Positions 48,535 through 56,631 of a stretch of DNA of 64,000 bases are shown here, in pieces. Position 1 is the first letter of the stretch. Every line of letters starts with the position of its first letter. The stretch covers positions 3,906,001 to 3,970,000 of the forward strand of contig NZ_CP033070.1 of NCBI RefSeq assembly GCF_003669035.1, read 5' to 3'. Both the position numbers and the translations under genes were made by a program. The notes under the pieces were generated by a model. It was given only the letters and a program-made list of their open reading frames with translations. It had not been told where the DNA came from and searched no databases. The stretch comes from Chryseobacterium sp. 3008163. Its GTDB lineage: Bacteria; Bacteroidota; Bacteroidia; Flavobacteriales; Weeksellaceae.

Positions 48535-49398
48535 ATGAATAACGACATTTTTCCTTGCCTCTGGCACAATGAAGATGCCAAAGAGGCAGCAGAATTTTAC
48601 TGTAAAGTATTTAACGGAAAAATTACGGCAGATACACCGGTTGTAATGAATATTGACCTTTTCGGTCAAAAAATAATGCTTTTAAACGGCGGTCCGCAGT
48701 TTGAAAAAAATGCCTCGGTCTCTTTTATGGTCCTATGCGAAACTGATGATGAGGTTCAAAATTATTGGAATCAGTTATCAGATGGAGGAATCGTTCTGAT
48801 GGAGCTAGGTAAATATCCTTGGAGTGAAAAATATGGTTGGGTTCGAGACAAATTTGGCTTGACATGGCAATTGTATTTGGGTGAAAAACAGGGCGAACAA
48901 AAAATTATCCCAACCTTAATGTTTATTCACCAAAATAACGGAAAGGCAATGGAAGCAATGGATTTTTACACCCATGTTTTCCCGAATTCAAAGATTGGCG
49001 GAGTTTTGAAATATGGAGACGGTGTCGGAAATGAAAGTCATGAAGTTCCGGAAAATGTACAACATGCACACTTCGAAATTGATGGGTACAGCTTCTTCTG
49101 TATGGATAATTCTTATGACCACAAATTTGATTTTAATGAAGGAATTTCTATGGTTGTGATGACCGATAATCAGGAAGAAACCGATGATCTGTGGAATGCT
49201 CTCACGTCGGATGGAGGTCGTGAAAGTATGTGTGGTTGGCTGAAAGATCAATTTGGAATGAGCTGGCAAATTGTTCCAAAAAAATTAATTGAATTAATGA
49301 GTGATTCTGACCAGCTGAAAGCTCAAAAAGTCGTTCAGGCAATGATGAAAATGCAGAAAATTGTGATTAAGGATTTGGAAAACGCCTACAACTCTTAG
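48535..49398 (+). CDS. tandem PhnB-like VOC protein
   Basis: The product has 287 residues from the ATG at 48535, within a leader of AT-rich sequence. It holds two PhnB-type modules in a row. The first begins FPCLWHNEDAKEAAEFYCKVFNG. The second begins PTLMFIHQNNGKAMEAMDFYTHVFPNSK near residue 125. Both end in a KDQFGMSWQIVP or RDKFGLTWQLYL segment. It is a fused double-module relative of the gene at 47250. Confidence 0.85.
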   Translation: MNNDIFPCLWHNEDAKEAAEFYCKVFNGKITADTPVVMNIDLFGQKIMLLNGGPQFEKNASVSFMVLCETDDEVQNYWNQLSDGGIVLMELGKYPWSEKYGWVRDKFGLTWQLYLGEKQGEQKIIPTLMFIHQNNGKAMEAMDFYTHVFPNSKIGGVLKYGDGVGNESHEVPENVQHAHFEIDGYSFFCMDNSYDHKFDFNEGISMVVMTDNQEETDDLWNALTSDGGRESMCGWLKDQFGMSWQIVPKKLIELMSDSDQLKAQKVVQAMMKMQKIVIKDLENAYNS

Positions 49399-49511
49399 TT
49401 TTTTAGCTGAAAGTTTTTTTGGGAAATGTCATCTACAACATCCTGCTTCAATCTTCCAATTTTTTCTCTTCGGCTTGCTGTTTGTTGTTACTAATGAAAA
49501 AAGATTTGCTT

Positions 49512-49636
49512 ATGAAGACACAGAACAAGTCAAAATCATTATCGAAAGTTCCAAGAGACGGATTGTATCCCGAGATTAAAGCTTTATTACCGGTGAAATT
49601 ATTCACGTCAACGGCGGTGATTTTATCGGCGGATAA
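49512..49636 (+). pseudogene. remnant of a short-chain dehydrogenase C-terminus
   Basis: About 40 codons. After adding one base to the T3 at the AAAGCTTTATT stretch (near 49583-49585) the end reads FITGEIIHVNGGDFIGG, the standard C-terminus of an SDR-family reductase, preceded by a degenerate LSKVPRDGLYPEIK. Nothing of the Rossmann core or the YxxxK site remains. It is a deletion relic inside the VOC/SRPBCC cluster. Confidence 0.45.
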
Positions 49637-49644
49637 TTAATTTT

Positions 49645-49685
49645 AACACTTAACACTTAACACTTAACACTTAACACCTAACACC
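49645..49685 (+). repeat. 7-bp tandem repeat
   Basis: AACACTT occurs four times in a row, then AACACCT and a partial AACACC, just 7 bp before the start of an SRPBCC gene. Number of units could vary and affect its leader. Confidence 0.85.
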
Positions 49686-49692
49686 AAAATAT

Positions 49693-50120
49693 ATGGAAAC
49701 CTTAGAATACACTATCGAAATTAATGCAGCTCCAGAAAAAGTTTGGACAGTACTATGGGACGACTTCAGCTACAGGCAATGGACTTCAGCTTTTACAAAA
49801 GGTTCGTTTTATGTAGGAACTTGGGGGAGGAAAGTATGATGAAATTTTTTGATCCTAATAACAACGGTATGTACAGCCGTGTTTTAAAAAATAACCCAAA
49901 CAAAGAAATGACTTTTCTTCATCTGGGCGAAATTTATGATGGAGTAGAAGTTCCACAGGATTGGGGTGATGCCACAGAATCTTACATTTTGCAAGAAACT
50001 GAAGAAGGAACTAAACTGATTGCAAGAATTAACACATCGGAAGAATTCAAAGATTTTTTCGAAGACAAATTTCCAAATGCGCTTCAAAATGTAAAACATT
50101 TATCTGAAAATCAATTATAA
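49693..50120 (+). pseudogene. SRPBCC protein, one frameshift
   Basis: With one G added to the G5 run at 49823-49827 the product has about 142 residues, METLEYTIEINAAPEKVWTVLW then GSFYVGTWGEESMMKFFDPNNNGMYSRVL and EDKFPNALQNVKHLSENQL. It is a paralog of the next gene and of the one at 47764. The break falls in the strand after the first helix. Confidence 0.75.
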
Positions 50121-50242
50121 ATTTTTAACACGAATATCTCAAATTATTTTCACAAATTCACAAATTCACAAGATTATTAGTGTTATTTGTGCAAAAAATT
50201 AGTTTTATTCGTGTTTAAATATAAATCATAAAAACTTAAAAT

Positions 50243-50686
50243 ATGGAAACATTATCTTATGAAACTATTATCAATGCACCTAAGCAAAAAGTCTGGAACG
50301 TACTATTTGGAAAAGAAACTTACAGTGAATGGACCCAATTTTTCGGTCCTGGTTCACAAATGAAAACTGACTGGAAAGTGGGCGGAAAAACCTATTTTGT
50401 GAATCCTAAAGGCGCCGGAATGGTTTCTACCATCGATAGTATTGAAGAACCCGACCAGATGATTTTCAAACACCTCGGAATGGTTGATGAAAATGGAGTA
50501 GAAGATACAGAAAGCATGGAAATCAAGCAGTGGAGCGGTTGTTTTGAAAAATATATTCTCATAGATTATGATGGTAAAACCAAACTTCATGTGGAAGTAC
50601 AAACCGAGAAAGATTGGGAAGAGCACATGAATACCGGATTTACAAAAGGCTTGGAAGTGGTGAAGAATCTTGCAGAGACAAACTGA
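50243..50686 (+). CDS. SRPBCC (AHSA1-like) protein
   Basis: The product has 147 residues: METLSYETIINAPKQKVWNVLFG, GSQMKTDWKVGGKTYFVNPKG, EEHMNTGFTKGLEVVKNLAE. Closely similar in order to the preceding frameshifted gene, so both come from a tandem duplication. The pocket-lining pattern is intact. Ligand unknown. Confidence 0.88.
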   Translation: METLSYETIINAPKQKVWNVLFGKETYSEWTQFFGPGSQMKTDWKVGGKTYFVNPKGAGMVSTIDSIEEPDQMIFKHLGMVDENGVEDTESMEIKQWSGCFEKYILIDYDGKTKLHVEVQTEKDWEEHMNTGFTKGLEVVKNLAETN

Positions 50687-50709
50687 TATAATTTATTCTT
50701 CAACTAATT

Positions 50710-51168
50710 ATGAAATTACTAAGCATTCTCTTTGCTACCTTTATTTTAGCTTTAATCGGCAGCAAATTCATTCAGGGAAACTGGAATTTTTTGTTTGCTG
50801 GAAATTTAGGAATGACCGCTTTCATTGTTTTTACTGGTTTGGCTCATTTTAAATTCCAAAAAGGAATGGCTTTAATGATTCCTGATTTTATTCCAGCTAA
50901 ATTATTCTGGGTTTATTTCACAGGAATTTTAGAGATTGCAGCAGGTATTGGCTTGATGATTTCTTCAATTCGTGAGATTACTGCAATTTTAATGATTATT
51001 TTTTATATTTTGGTTTTTGTAGCCAATGTCAATTCATCCAAAAAGAATGTCAATATTTTCAAAGGTGATTATTCAGGTCCCGGAATGGCTTATTTGTACA
51101 AAGAAAGAATTCCGATGCAGATTATTTTAATCGCATGGACTTGGTATTTTGGAATTTATTTAAATTAA
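50710..51168 (+). CDS. DoxX-like small membrane protein
   Basis: The product has 152 residues with four membrane helices (about 3-20, 27-46, 67-85, 95-112) and a short C-terminal helix. GNLGMTAFIVFTGLAHFKF and GILEIAAGIGLMI match the DoxX/DUF4267-like family of small inner-membrane proteins, some of which act in redox or thiosulfate metabolism. It ends the cluster before a strong terminator. Confidence 0.8.
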   Translation: MKLLSILFATFILALIGSKFIQGNWNFLFAGNLGMTAFIVFTGLAHFKFQKGMALMIPDFIPAKLFWVYFTGILEIAAGIGLMISSIREITAILMIIFYILVFVANVNSSKKNVNIFKGDYSGPGMAYLYKERIPMQIILIAWTWYFGIYLN

Positions 51169-51193
51169 ATCAGACAGATTTAAAAAACATATA

Positions 51194-51224
51194 AAACGGA
51201 AAGTATTTTACTTTCCGTTTTTTT
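51194..51224 (+). terminator. terminator after the VOC/SRPBCC cluster
   Basis: AAACGGAAAG (51194-51203) pairs with CTTTCCGTTT (51211-51220), followed by T4. It is close in sequence to the hairpin after the S9 peptidase. Confidence 0.85.
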
Positions 51225-51254
51225 ATCAATAACTTCACTATTTTGAGAAAAGGA

Positions 51255-51284
51255 TGTAACAATTTTGAGTTTAAGTTGTCTAAT
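51255..51284 (+). promoter_or_regulatory. candidate ECF-sigma promoter of the S9 peptidase
   Basis: TGTAACA (51255-51261) followed after 15 bp by TGTCTAAT (51277-51284), about 60 bp before the start. It shares the TGTAACA box with the region before the sigma gene at 20884. Confidence 0.35.
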
Positions 51285-51343
51285 TAATATATGATTGTTT
51301 TATCAAAGCAATCGATCATTTTAAAATCAAATCCATAGATATT

Positions 51344-53346
51344 ATGACTACTAATTCTAAATTTTTTGCGACCGCTCAGGTTGTCATCTCAGCCATAATG
51401 ATGAATGCACAGACTTCCACAACAAAATTGCCCGGTGACCCAACATTGGTTTCCTCAAAGGCTACCTTAGAAAAATTGATCTCGTATGATAAAGGAAACT
51501 TTAAATACAAGGTTGAGGATTATTTTGCAAGACCCAAAGCCTCACAGTTTAAAATCTCGCCAGACGGAAAATATTTGTCTTATAAAGAAAAGGATAAAGA
51601 CAGCAAAAATCATGTTTTTGTAAAAGACCTAGCAACGGGAAAAGCAACCAAAGCGCTTGTTGAAAAAGAAGATCTGATCAGAAGTTACGGTTGGCTCAAT
51701 AAAAAGCGTCTTTTTTATACTCAGGATAAAAGCGGAAATGAAAATCTTCACTTGTACGCAGCAGATATTGATGGAAAAAATCTTAAAGATCTTACGCCTT
51801 TTGATGGTGTAACCATTGGTTTGGTACAGATCATAAAAGATACTGATTATGTTGTGGTCACCATGAATAAAAACAACAAGCAGATTTTTGAGCCTTTCAA
51901 AATAAATTTTGTTACGGGTGAAATGACTCAGCTTTTTGAAAATAAAGACCCTAAAAACCCTATTGACGGTTACCTTTTTGATAAAGAAGGAAATTTAAGA
52001 GGCTATACGATTTTAGAAAACGGATTAACAACAAAGACATATTACAAGAATTTACAATCGGGTAAGTTTGATCTTCTTAAATCAACAGATTGGAAAGATA
52101 CTTTCAGTATCATGAGATTCAATGATAACTCAAAAATAAAGATGAGGCGTATGTTGTTACGAATTTAGATAGTGATAAGTCGAGAATTGTTCTGTATGAT
52201 TTAAAGAAAAATGCTGTTATTAAAGAGGTTTATTCAAATCCAACTTTTGATGTGAGCTCTGTAAGCATGGCTGGTAAAAACAGAAATTACGAATTAGATT
52301 ATATCAGTTATAACGGAATCAAAAATGAAATCATTCCTGTAAGTCAATTTTATAAGGAAATTGATACTCAGTTAAAATCGGAATTTGGTGACAAACAGTT
52401 TTATGTAGTTTCTTCGGATGATAGCGATTCTAAGCTTTTAGTGGTTGTTGACAGTGACAAATTATACGGAAAATATTATGAGTATGATGTAAAATCTAAA
52501 AAATTAAAACTTCTTGTCGACCTTATGCCTCAGTTAAAAGAAGAGGATATGGCAGAAATGAGACCTATCGAATTCAAAAGCAGAGATGGACTGACCATTC
52601 ATGGGTATATTACATTGCCAAAAGCTGCTGTTGATGGTCAGAAAGTTCCTTTGATTGTAAATCCTCACGGTGGTCCGCAGGGAATCAGAGATGATTGGGG
52701 ATTCAATCCGGAAACTCAATTATTTGCAAGTCGTGGGTATGCAACTTTACAGGTCAACTTCAGAATTTCTGGTGGATATGGTAAAGAGTTTCAGAATTCG
52801 GGCTACAAACAAATCGGGAGAAAAGCAATGGATGATGTGGAAGACGGAGTGAAATATGCTATCTCGCAAGGTTGGGTCGATAAGGATAAAATTGCCATCT
52901 ATGGCGGAAGTCACGGTGGTTATGCTACTTTGATGGGATTGATCAAAACACCAGATTTATATTCTTGTGGTGTTGATTACGTGGGTGTTTCAAATATCTT
53001 CACATTCTTCGATTCTTTCCCTGAATATTGGAAACCTTACAAAGAAATGGTTAAGCAGATATGGTACGATTTAGATAATCCTGAAGAGGCTAAAATTGCG
53101 AAAGAAGTTTCACCTGTTTTCCAGATTGATAAAATTAAAAAGCCATTGTTTGTGGTACAAGGAGCAAATGATCCAAGAGTGAATATTAACGAATCTGATC
53201 AAATCGTAAAAGCATTGAGAAGTAAAGGTTTTGAAGTTCCTTACATGGTAAAATATGACGAAGGACACGGATTCGGAAAAGAACCTAACAGACTCGAATT
53301 GTACAAATATATGCTTGGTTTCTTCGCTGAAAATTTTAATAAATAA
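51344..53346 (+). pseudogene. S9 family prolyl oligopeptidase-type peptidase, one frameshift
   Basis: With one A added to the A5 run at 52132-52136 the product has about 667 residues. A signal peptide (FFATAQVVISAIMMNAQ) directs it to the periplasm. A beta-propeller domain (about 60-390) precedes an alpha/beta-hydrolase domain with the nucleophile motif YGGSHGGYATLMG, the acid in VVQGANDPRVN and the His in YDEGHGFGKEP. Dipeptidyl aminopeptidase or acyl aminoacyl peptidase activity is likely. Confidence 0.88.
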
Positions 53347-53370
53347 ACTTCAACAGAAACGTATAAAAAG

Positions 53371-53400
53371 GAACGGAAAGTATTTTGCTTTCCGTTTTTT
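53371..53400 (+). terminator. terminator of the S9 peptidase
   Basis: AACGGAAAG (53371-53379) pairs with CTTTCCGTT (53387-53395), followed by T6. Confidence 0.85.
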
Positions 53401-53462
53401 TGTTAAATAACAACACAATTTTCTCACAATATTTCAGCGCACAGAATCCCCCTCTAGAGGAG

Positions 53463-53557
53463 GTTCTCTAGCCCGGATAGAAACGGTTACCCCGCAGCAA
53501 GCGATGGAAAAGCGAAGGAGCGAGGAGTAATAGTGGATAGCCGGATCAGCTCCTAAA
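53463..53557. repeat. recurrent GC-rich intergenic element
   Basis: Starts TTCTCTAGCCCGGATAGAAA and ends GTGGATAGCCGGATCAGCTC. It is much richer in GC than its surroundings and has no coding potential. From memory, elements bounded by AGCCCGGATAG and AGCTCC are spread through Flavobacteriia genomes. It fills a 315-bp gap between the peptidase and the sigma operon. Confidence 0.5.
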
Positions 53558-53661
53558 AAAATATTGCAACAAAAACACGATTAACAGACGAAAAATTGTA
53601 ATGTCAAAAAAAATCTCTACATTCATTAAAGTAAAACAAAAACCACAATCGTCATAGCAAT

Positions 53662-54240
53662 ATGGAGATTGCCGAGAAAATAACAATGCCACAGAAGGAA
53701 AAGGAAAACATTATTTCGCAAACCGTATCAAGTTACGGAGGAAAGCTGATGTCTTTCATTCGTCCGAAAGTGAAAAATACCGAAGATGCGGAAGATATTC
53801 TGCAGGAAGTTTGGTATCAGTTCAGCAGTTTGACCAATCTTTCTGAAATTGTAAATGTCGGCGGATGGTTATACCGAGTTACATCAAACAAAATCATCGA
53901 TAAATACAGAAAAAAGAAAACCGAAAATCTTGAAGATTTTGTCTACGAAGATGAAGACGGATCGTTTTCGATAAAAGATATTCTGTTGCTTGACGACAGC
54001 GCCGGACCCGATGTAAAAATGTTTCAGGATGAGATTTGGAAAAAACTGTTTGAAGCTTTGGAAGAGCTTCCCGAAAAACAGAAACTGGTCTACATGGAAA
54101 ATGAACTGAACGATAAAACTCTGCAGGAAATTGCTGATGAGCAGGGCGAAAACATTAAAACCATCATCAGTAGAAAAAATTATGCAGTAAAGCATTTGAG
54201 AAACAGATTGAGACAATTGTACGAAGATTTAAATAATTAG
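53662..54240 (+). CDS. RNA polymerase sigma-70 family (ECF-like) factor
   Basis: The product has 192 residues. Region 2 is NTEDAEDILQEVWYQFSSLTN with VNVGGWLYRVTSNKIIDKYRKKKTE (about 35-85). Region 4 is EALEELPEKQKLVYMENELNDKTLQEIADEQGENIKTIISRKNYAVKHLR (about 130-180). Two small genes follow on the same strand at short spacing, probably part of the regulon: a membrane protein and an unknown protein. Confidence 0.9.
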   Translation: MEIAEKITMPQKEKENIISQTVSSYGGKLMSFIRPKVKNTEDAEDILQEVWYQFSSLTNLSEIVNVGGWLYRVTSNKIIDKYRKKKTENLEDFVYEDEDGSFSIKDILLLDDSAGPDVKMFQDEIWKKLFEALEELPEKQKLVYMENELNDKTLQEIADEQGENIKTIISRKNYAVKHLRNRLRQLYEDLNN

Positions 54241-54251
54241 AAATAAATAAA

Positions 54252-54590
54252 ATGAACAATAAATATAAAAAAAGTTGGGCACTATTAATTTTATGTCCGC
54301 CCTTGATTTTCCTTGCCGTTGCGCTGATTGTAATGTGGCTTTGGAACTGCATTTTGCCCGAAGTTATCGGTGTTAAAAGTATCAATTATTGGCAGGCAAT
54401 GGGGATTTTGGTATTGAGTAAAATTCTTTTCGGAGGTTTTCACGGAAAATTCGGAAAGGGAATGCAAGATATGAAAGAGAAACACTTGAGACATAAAATG
54501 GAAGGAATGTCTGAGGAAGAAAAAGAAAAATTCAAAGAAGTCTGGAGACAGAAATGCTCAACAGGATTTTTCAACAGAAATAACGAATAG
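54252..54590 (+). CDS. small membrane protein in the sigma operon
   Basis: The product has 112 residues. One membrane helix (WALLILCPPLIFLAVALIVMWLW, about 9-31) and possibly a second (YWQAMGILVLSKILFGG, about 47-63), then a Lys/Glu-rich cytosolic tail (HLRHKMEGMSEEEKEKFKEVW). It starts 11 bp after the sigma stop. By position it is a candidate anti-sigma or target protein, but the sequence does not show it. Confidence 0.75.
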   Translation: MNNKYKKSWALLILCPPLIFLAVALIVMWLWNCILPEVIGVKSINYWQAMGILVLSKILFGGFHGKFGKGMQDMKEKHLRHKMEGMSEEEKEKFKEVWRQKCSTGFFNRNNE

Positions 54591-54679
54591 TTTAAAATTT
54601 TTGAAGTAGTAAAGTAAAAACTAAAACGAATTCGTCTCTATAAAAAAACAAGAAGTAGTAAAATTTAAAATTTAAGAAA

Positions 54680-54949
54680 ATGAAAAATTCAGTATTAAAA
54701 GGTGTTCTTGGAGCACTTGCCGTTGCCGGAGTTGCAATGGTTGCCAAAAAGGTAATTGAAAGAAAAAGATTTGTAAGAGGTATTTTCAACGAATACGGAA
54801 TCAAAGAAAAATCGCCTTTCGGATTGGCAGACAAAATCAGAGAAATGGATGAGGAGCAGTATCAGGAACTGAAAGGAAAGTTTAAGAAAGAATTTGCCTC
54901 AAGATGCTGCAGAAAAGATGCAAGAAAAGAAGAATTTGCAGAAGCATAA
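54680..54949 (+). CDS. small protein of unknown function
   Basis: The product has 89 residues with a hydrophobic N-terminal helix (VLKGVLGALAVAGVAMVAKKV, about 5-25) and a charged C-terminal half containing FASRCCRKDARKEE. The pair of Cys and the basic stretch are visible, but the family is unknown to me. It is the last gene before a very strong hairpin, so it closes the sigma operon. Confidence 0.7.
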   Translation: MKNSVLKGVLGALAVAGVAMVAKKVIERKRFVRGIFNEYGIKEKSPFGLADKIREMDEEQYQELKGKFKKEFASRCCRKDARKEEFAEA

Positions 54950-54978
54950 ATAGAAAGGAACTAAATTGAAATTGTCTT

Positions 54979-55020
54979 ATTCCGGCGCGGGAAGCTTTGC
55001 TTCCCGCGCCGGAATTTTTT
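54979..55020 (+). terminator. very strong GC-rich terminator
   Basis: The perfect stem TTCCGGCGCGGGAAGC (54980-54995) pairs with its complement (54999-55014) around a TTT loop, then T6 follows. The base composition is far above the genome average. Confidence 0.9.
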
Positions 55021-55084
55021 TGTTGTGAATGATTTTTTGCCACGAATGCACGAATTATTCGGACATTAAAATCAACATAACGTC

Positions 55085-55146
55085 TGTCATTCCGCAGGAA
55101 TTAAGCGATTATTTAAATGCATTGCTGAGATTCCTACGGAATGACA
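55085..55146. repeat. intergenic inverted repeat of the GTCATTCCG type
   Basis: The arm TGTCATTCCGCAGGAAT at 55085-55101 pairs with 55130-55146 with one mismatch. Around it are pieces of the TTTGCG family (55195-55300). The 430-bp gap holds only this, the terminator and degenerate repeats. No gene was seen. Confidence 0.65.
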
Positions 55147-55378
55147 AACACGGTGGAAATTCCCAATTTAAAAAATAAAGTTTCAGTATTTTCCGAGTGA
55201 AATCATAGATTCGACGTAGTCAAACCCCTTTTCGAACGAAAAATATTCTCAATCATATAAAAAAATATTAGCGCCTTGCGTTAAAAAAGAGATTGCTTCG
55301 CTTCGCTCGCAATGATAAAAATCGTGTGTGAAATAAAAGATCAAAGAAAATAAAATTCTTATTTTTGTATTCACTTAC

Positions 55379-56029
55379 ATGAAAGATTACTATTATTTTC
55401 TCGGTGTTTCTCGTGATGCTTCGGATGAAGACATCAAAAAATCCTACAGAAAACTTTCATTAAAATATCATCCCGATAAAAACCAAAATGATGATTTTTT
55501 TGCAGAGCGTTTTAAAGAAATTCAGGAGGCGTACGAAACTTTAAGTGAGAAAGGGAGAAGAATTACCTATGATCAGAATTTAGAAAGTCTGCAAAAAAGT
55601 TTCAGATATACCGTTCCACCTTCGATTAAGACTTTTTCGGCAAATAAAATTCATGCGAAAAAAGGAGAGGAGATTATCGTTACCTGGCAGACTCAGAATG
55701 CCGATGTAGTCAAAGTTTTGCCGTTTGGTTTGGAAAAAGCGTATGGTGAAAGAGTTTTTAAGATCACAGAATTTAAAAACGGAAAATTCCAGTTGTTGTT
55801 GCATGCGACCAATTCACTTTTGCATAAAACCGTCGTTCAGGGAATTACCGTAACAGAGGTTTTTGAATCTGACGGCGAAAAATTCAGGGATAGAGCAGAA
55901 GAACTTTTTAAATCACAGCCACGAACTGCAACAAATCCTAAAGGTCAGCCAAAAATTTTCCGCTTAATTTTTGGATTATTGATTTTAGCTCTAGCAATTT
56001 ATTTTTTAATCAGCAGTCTAACTAACTAA
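55379..56029 (+). CDS. J-domain membrane protein
   Basis: The product has 216 residues. Residues 3-65 are a J domain with the HPD motif ([13 protein letters not shown]) that stimulates the ATPase of DnaK. Residues 75-165 form a beta-sandwich-like segment ([39 protein letters not shown]), and residues 195-212 form a membrane helix ([19 protein letters not shown]). It would recruit DnaK to a membrane site. TATTTTTG lies at 55360-55367. The end converges with a minus-strand gene after 4 bp. Confidence 0.85.
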   Translation: MKDYYYFLGVSRDASDEDIKKSYRKLSLKYHPDKNQNDDFFAERFKEIQEAYETLSEKGRRITYDQNLESLQKSFRYTVPPSIKTFSANKIHAKKGEEIIVTWQTQNADVVKVLPFGLEKAYGERVFKITEFKNGKFQLLLHATNSLLHKTVVQGITVTEVFESDGEKFRDRAEELFKSQPRTATNPKGQPKIFRLIFGLLILALAIYFLISSLTN

Positions 56030-56033
56030 CTAA

Positions 56034-56189
56034 CTAAGCCAATTTCTTATTTCCAGGGCATTTTTTGCAACGTTTTCCTTTTTTGAATTTTTTACAGCAA
56101 GATTTTTTGTCACCGCAGAACATTTCTTCATTCTTGAAAGAAAATACCGGAGTCAATGGCGGAACTTTAAATGGAGTGATGATATTCAT
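56034..56189 (-). CDS. 51-residue Cys/Lys-rich small protein
   Basis: The ATG at 56187-56189 on the minus strand opens a 52-codon frame: MNIITPFKVPPLTPVFSFKN, then CGDKKSCCKKF and KKGKRCKKCPGNKK. Five Cys and many Lys in the C-terminal half suggest metal or nucleic-acid binding. It converges with the J-domain gene with 4 bp between stops. The unusual composition and good start support a real gene, but there is no family assignment. Confidence 0.6.
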   Translation of the reverse strand: MNIITPFKVPPLTPVFSFKNEEMFCGDKKSCCKKFKKGKRCKKCPGNKKLA

Positions 56190-56563
56190 ACTGCAAATAT
56201 ATTAATTTAGAATAAATATAATTAATAAAATTTCACTTTTCTTTAAATACTGATTATCAAAGGGTTTGTAAATATTTTATTATGGATTTATAATTAATCC
56301 TTCTATTATTTCAATACGAAAACACTTCGTGAGCTTCTAAAAGTGTAACGGCTTTGTGAAACTTAAAAACAGTTTGTATTAAAAAAATCTTAGTACTCTT
56401 GGTGTTCAAATAAACGAATGCCATCAATAAATTTAAATCAAAATCATTCCGATAGAAGATTTAAATAAATTCCTCTTTACTACTTGTAATCACACATTGA
56501 TAAGATTCAAAGCACTAATTATAAAGCCAATAGCAAAAAGCTAATTACTATCAGCTACTTAGG

Positions 56564-56594
56564 TTGCAAAATCATTTTAAAAATCGTAATTTTA
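56564..56594 (+). promoter_or_regulatory. gcvP promoter candidate
   Basis: TTG at 56564-56566, 20 bp, then TAATTTTA at 56587-56594, one base from the Bacteroidota -7 consensus and 38 bp before the ATG. The rest of the 56190-56631 gap holds a degenerate TTTGTG-type repeat near 56340-56415 and no gene. Confidence 0.45.
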
Positions 56595-56631
56595 CGAATC
56601 TTTTTTTTCAAACAAAATCTAATATATAAAA

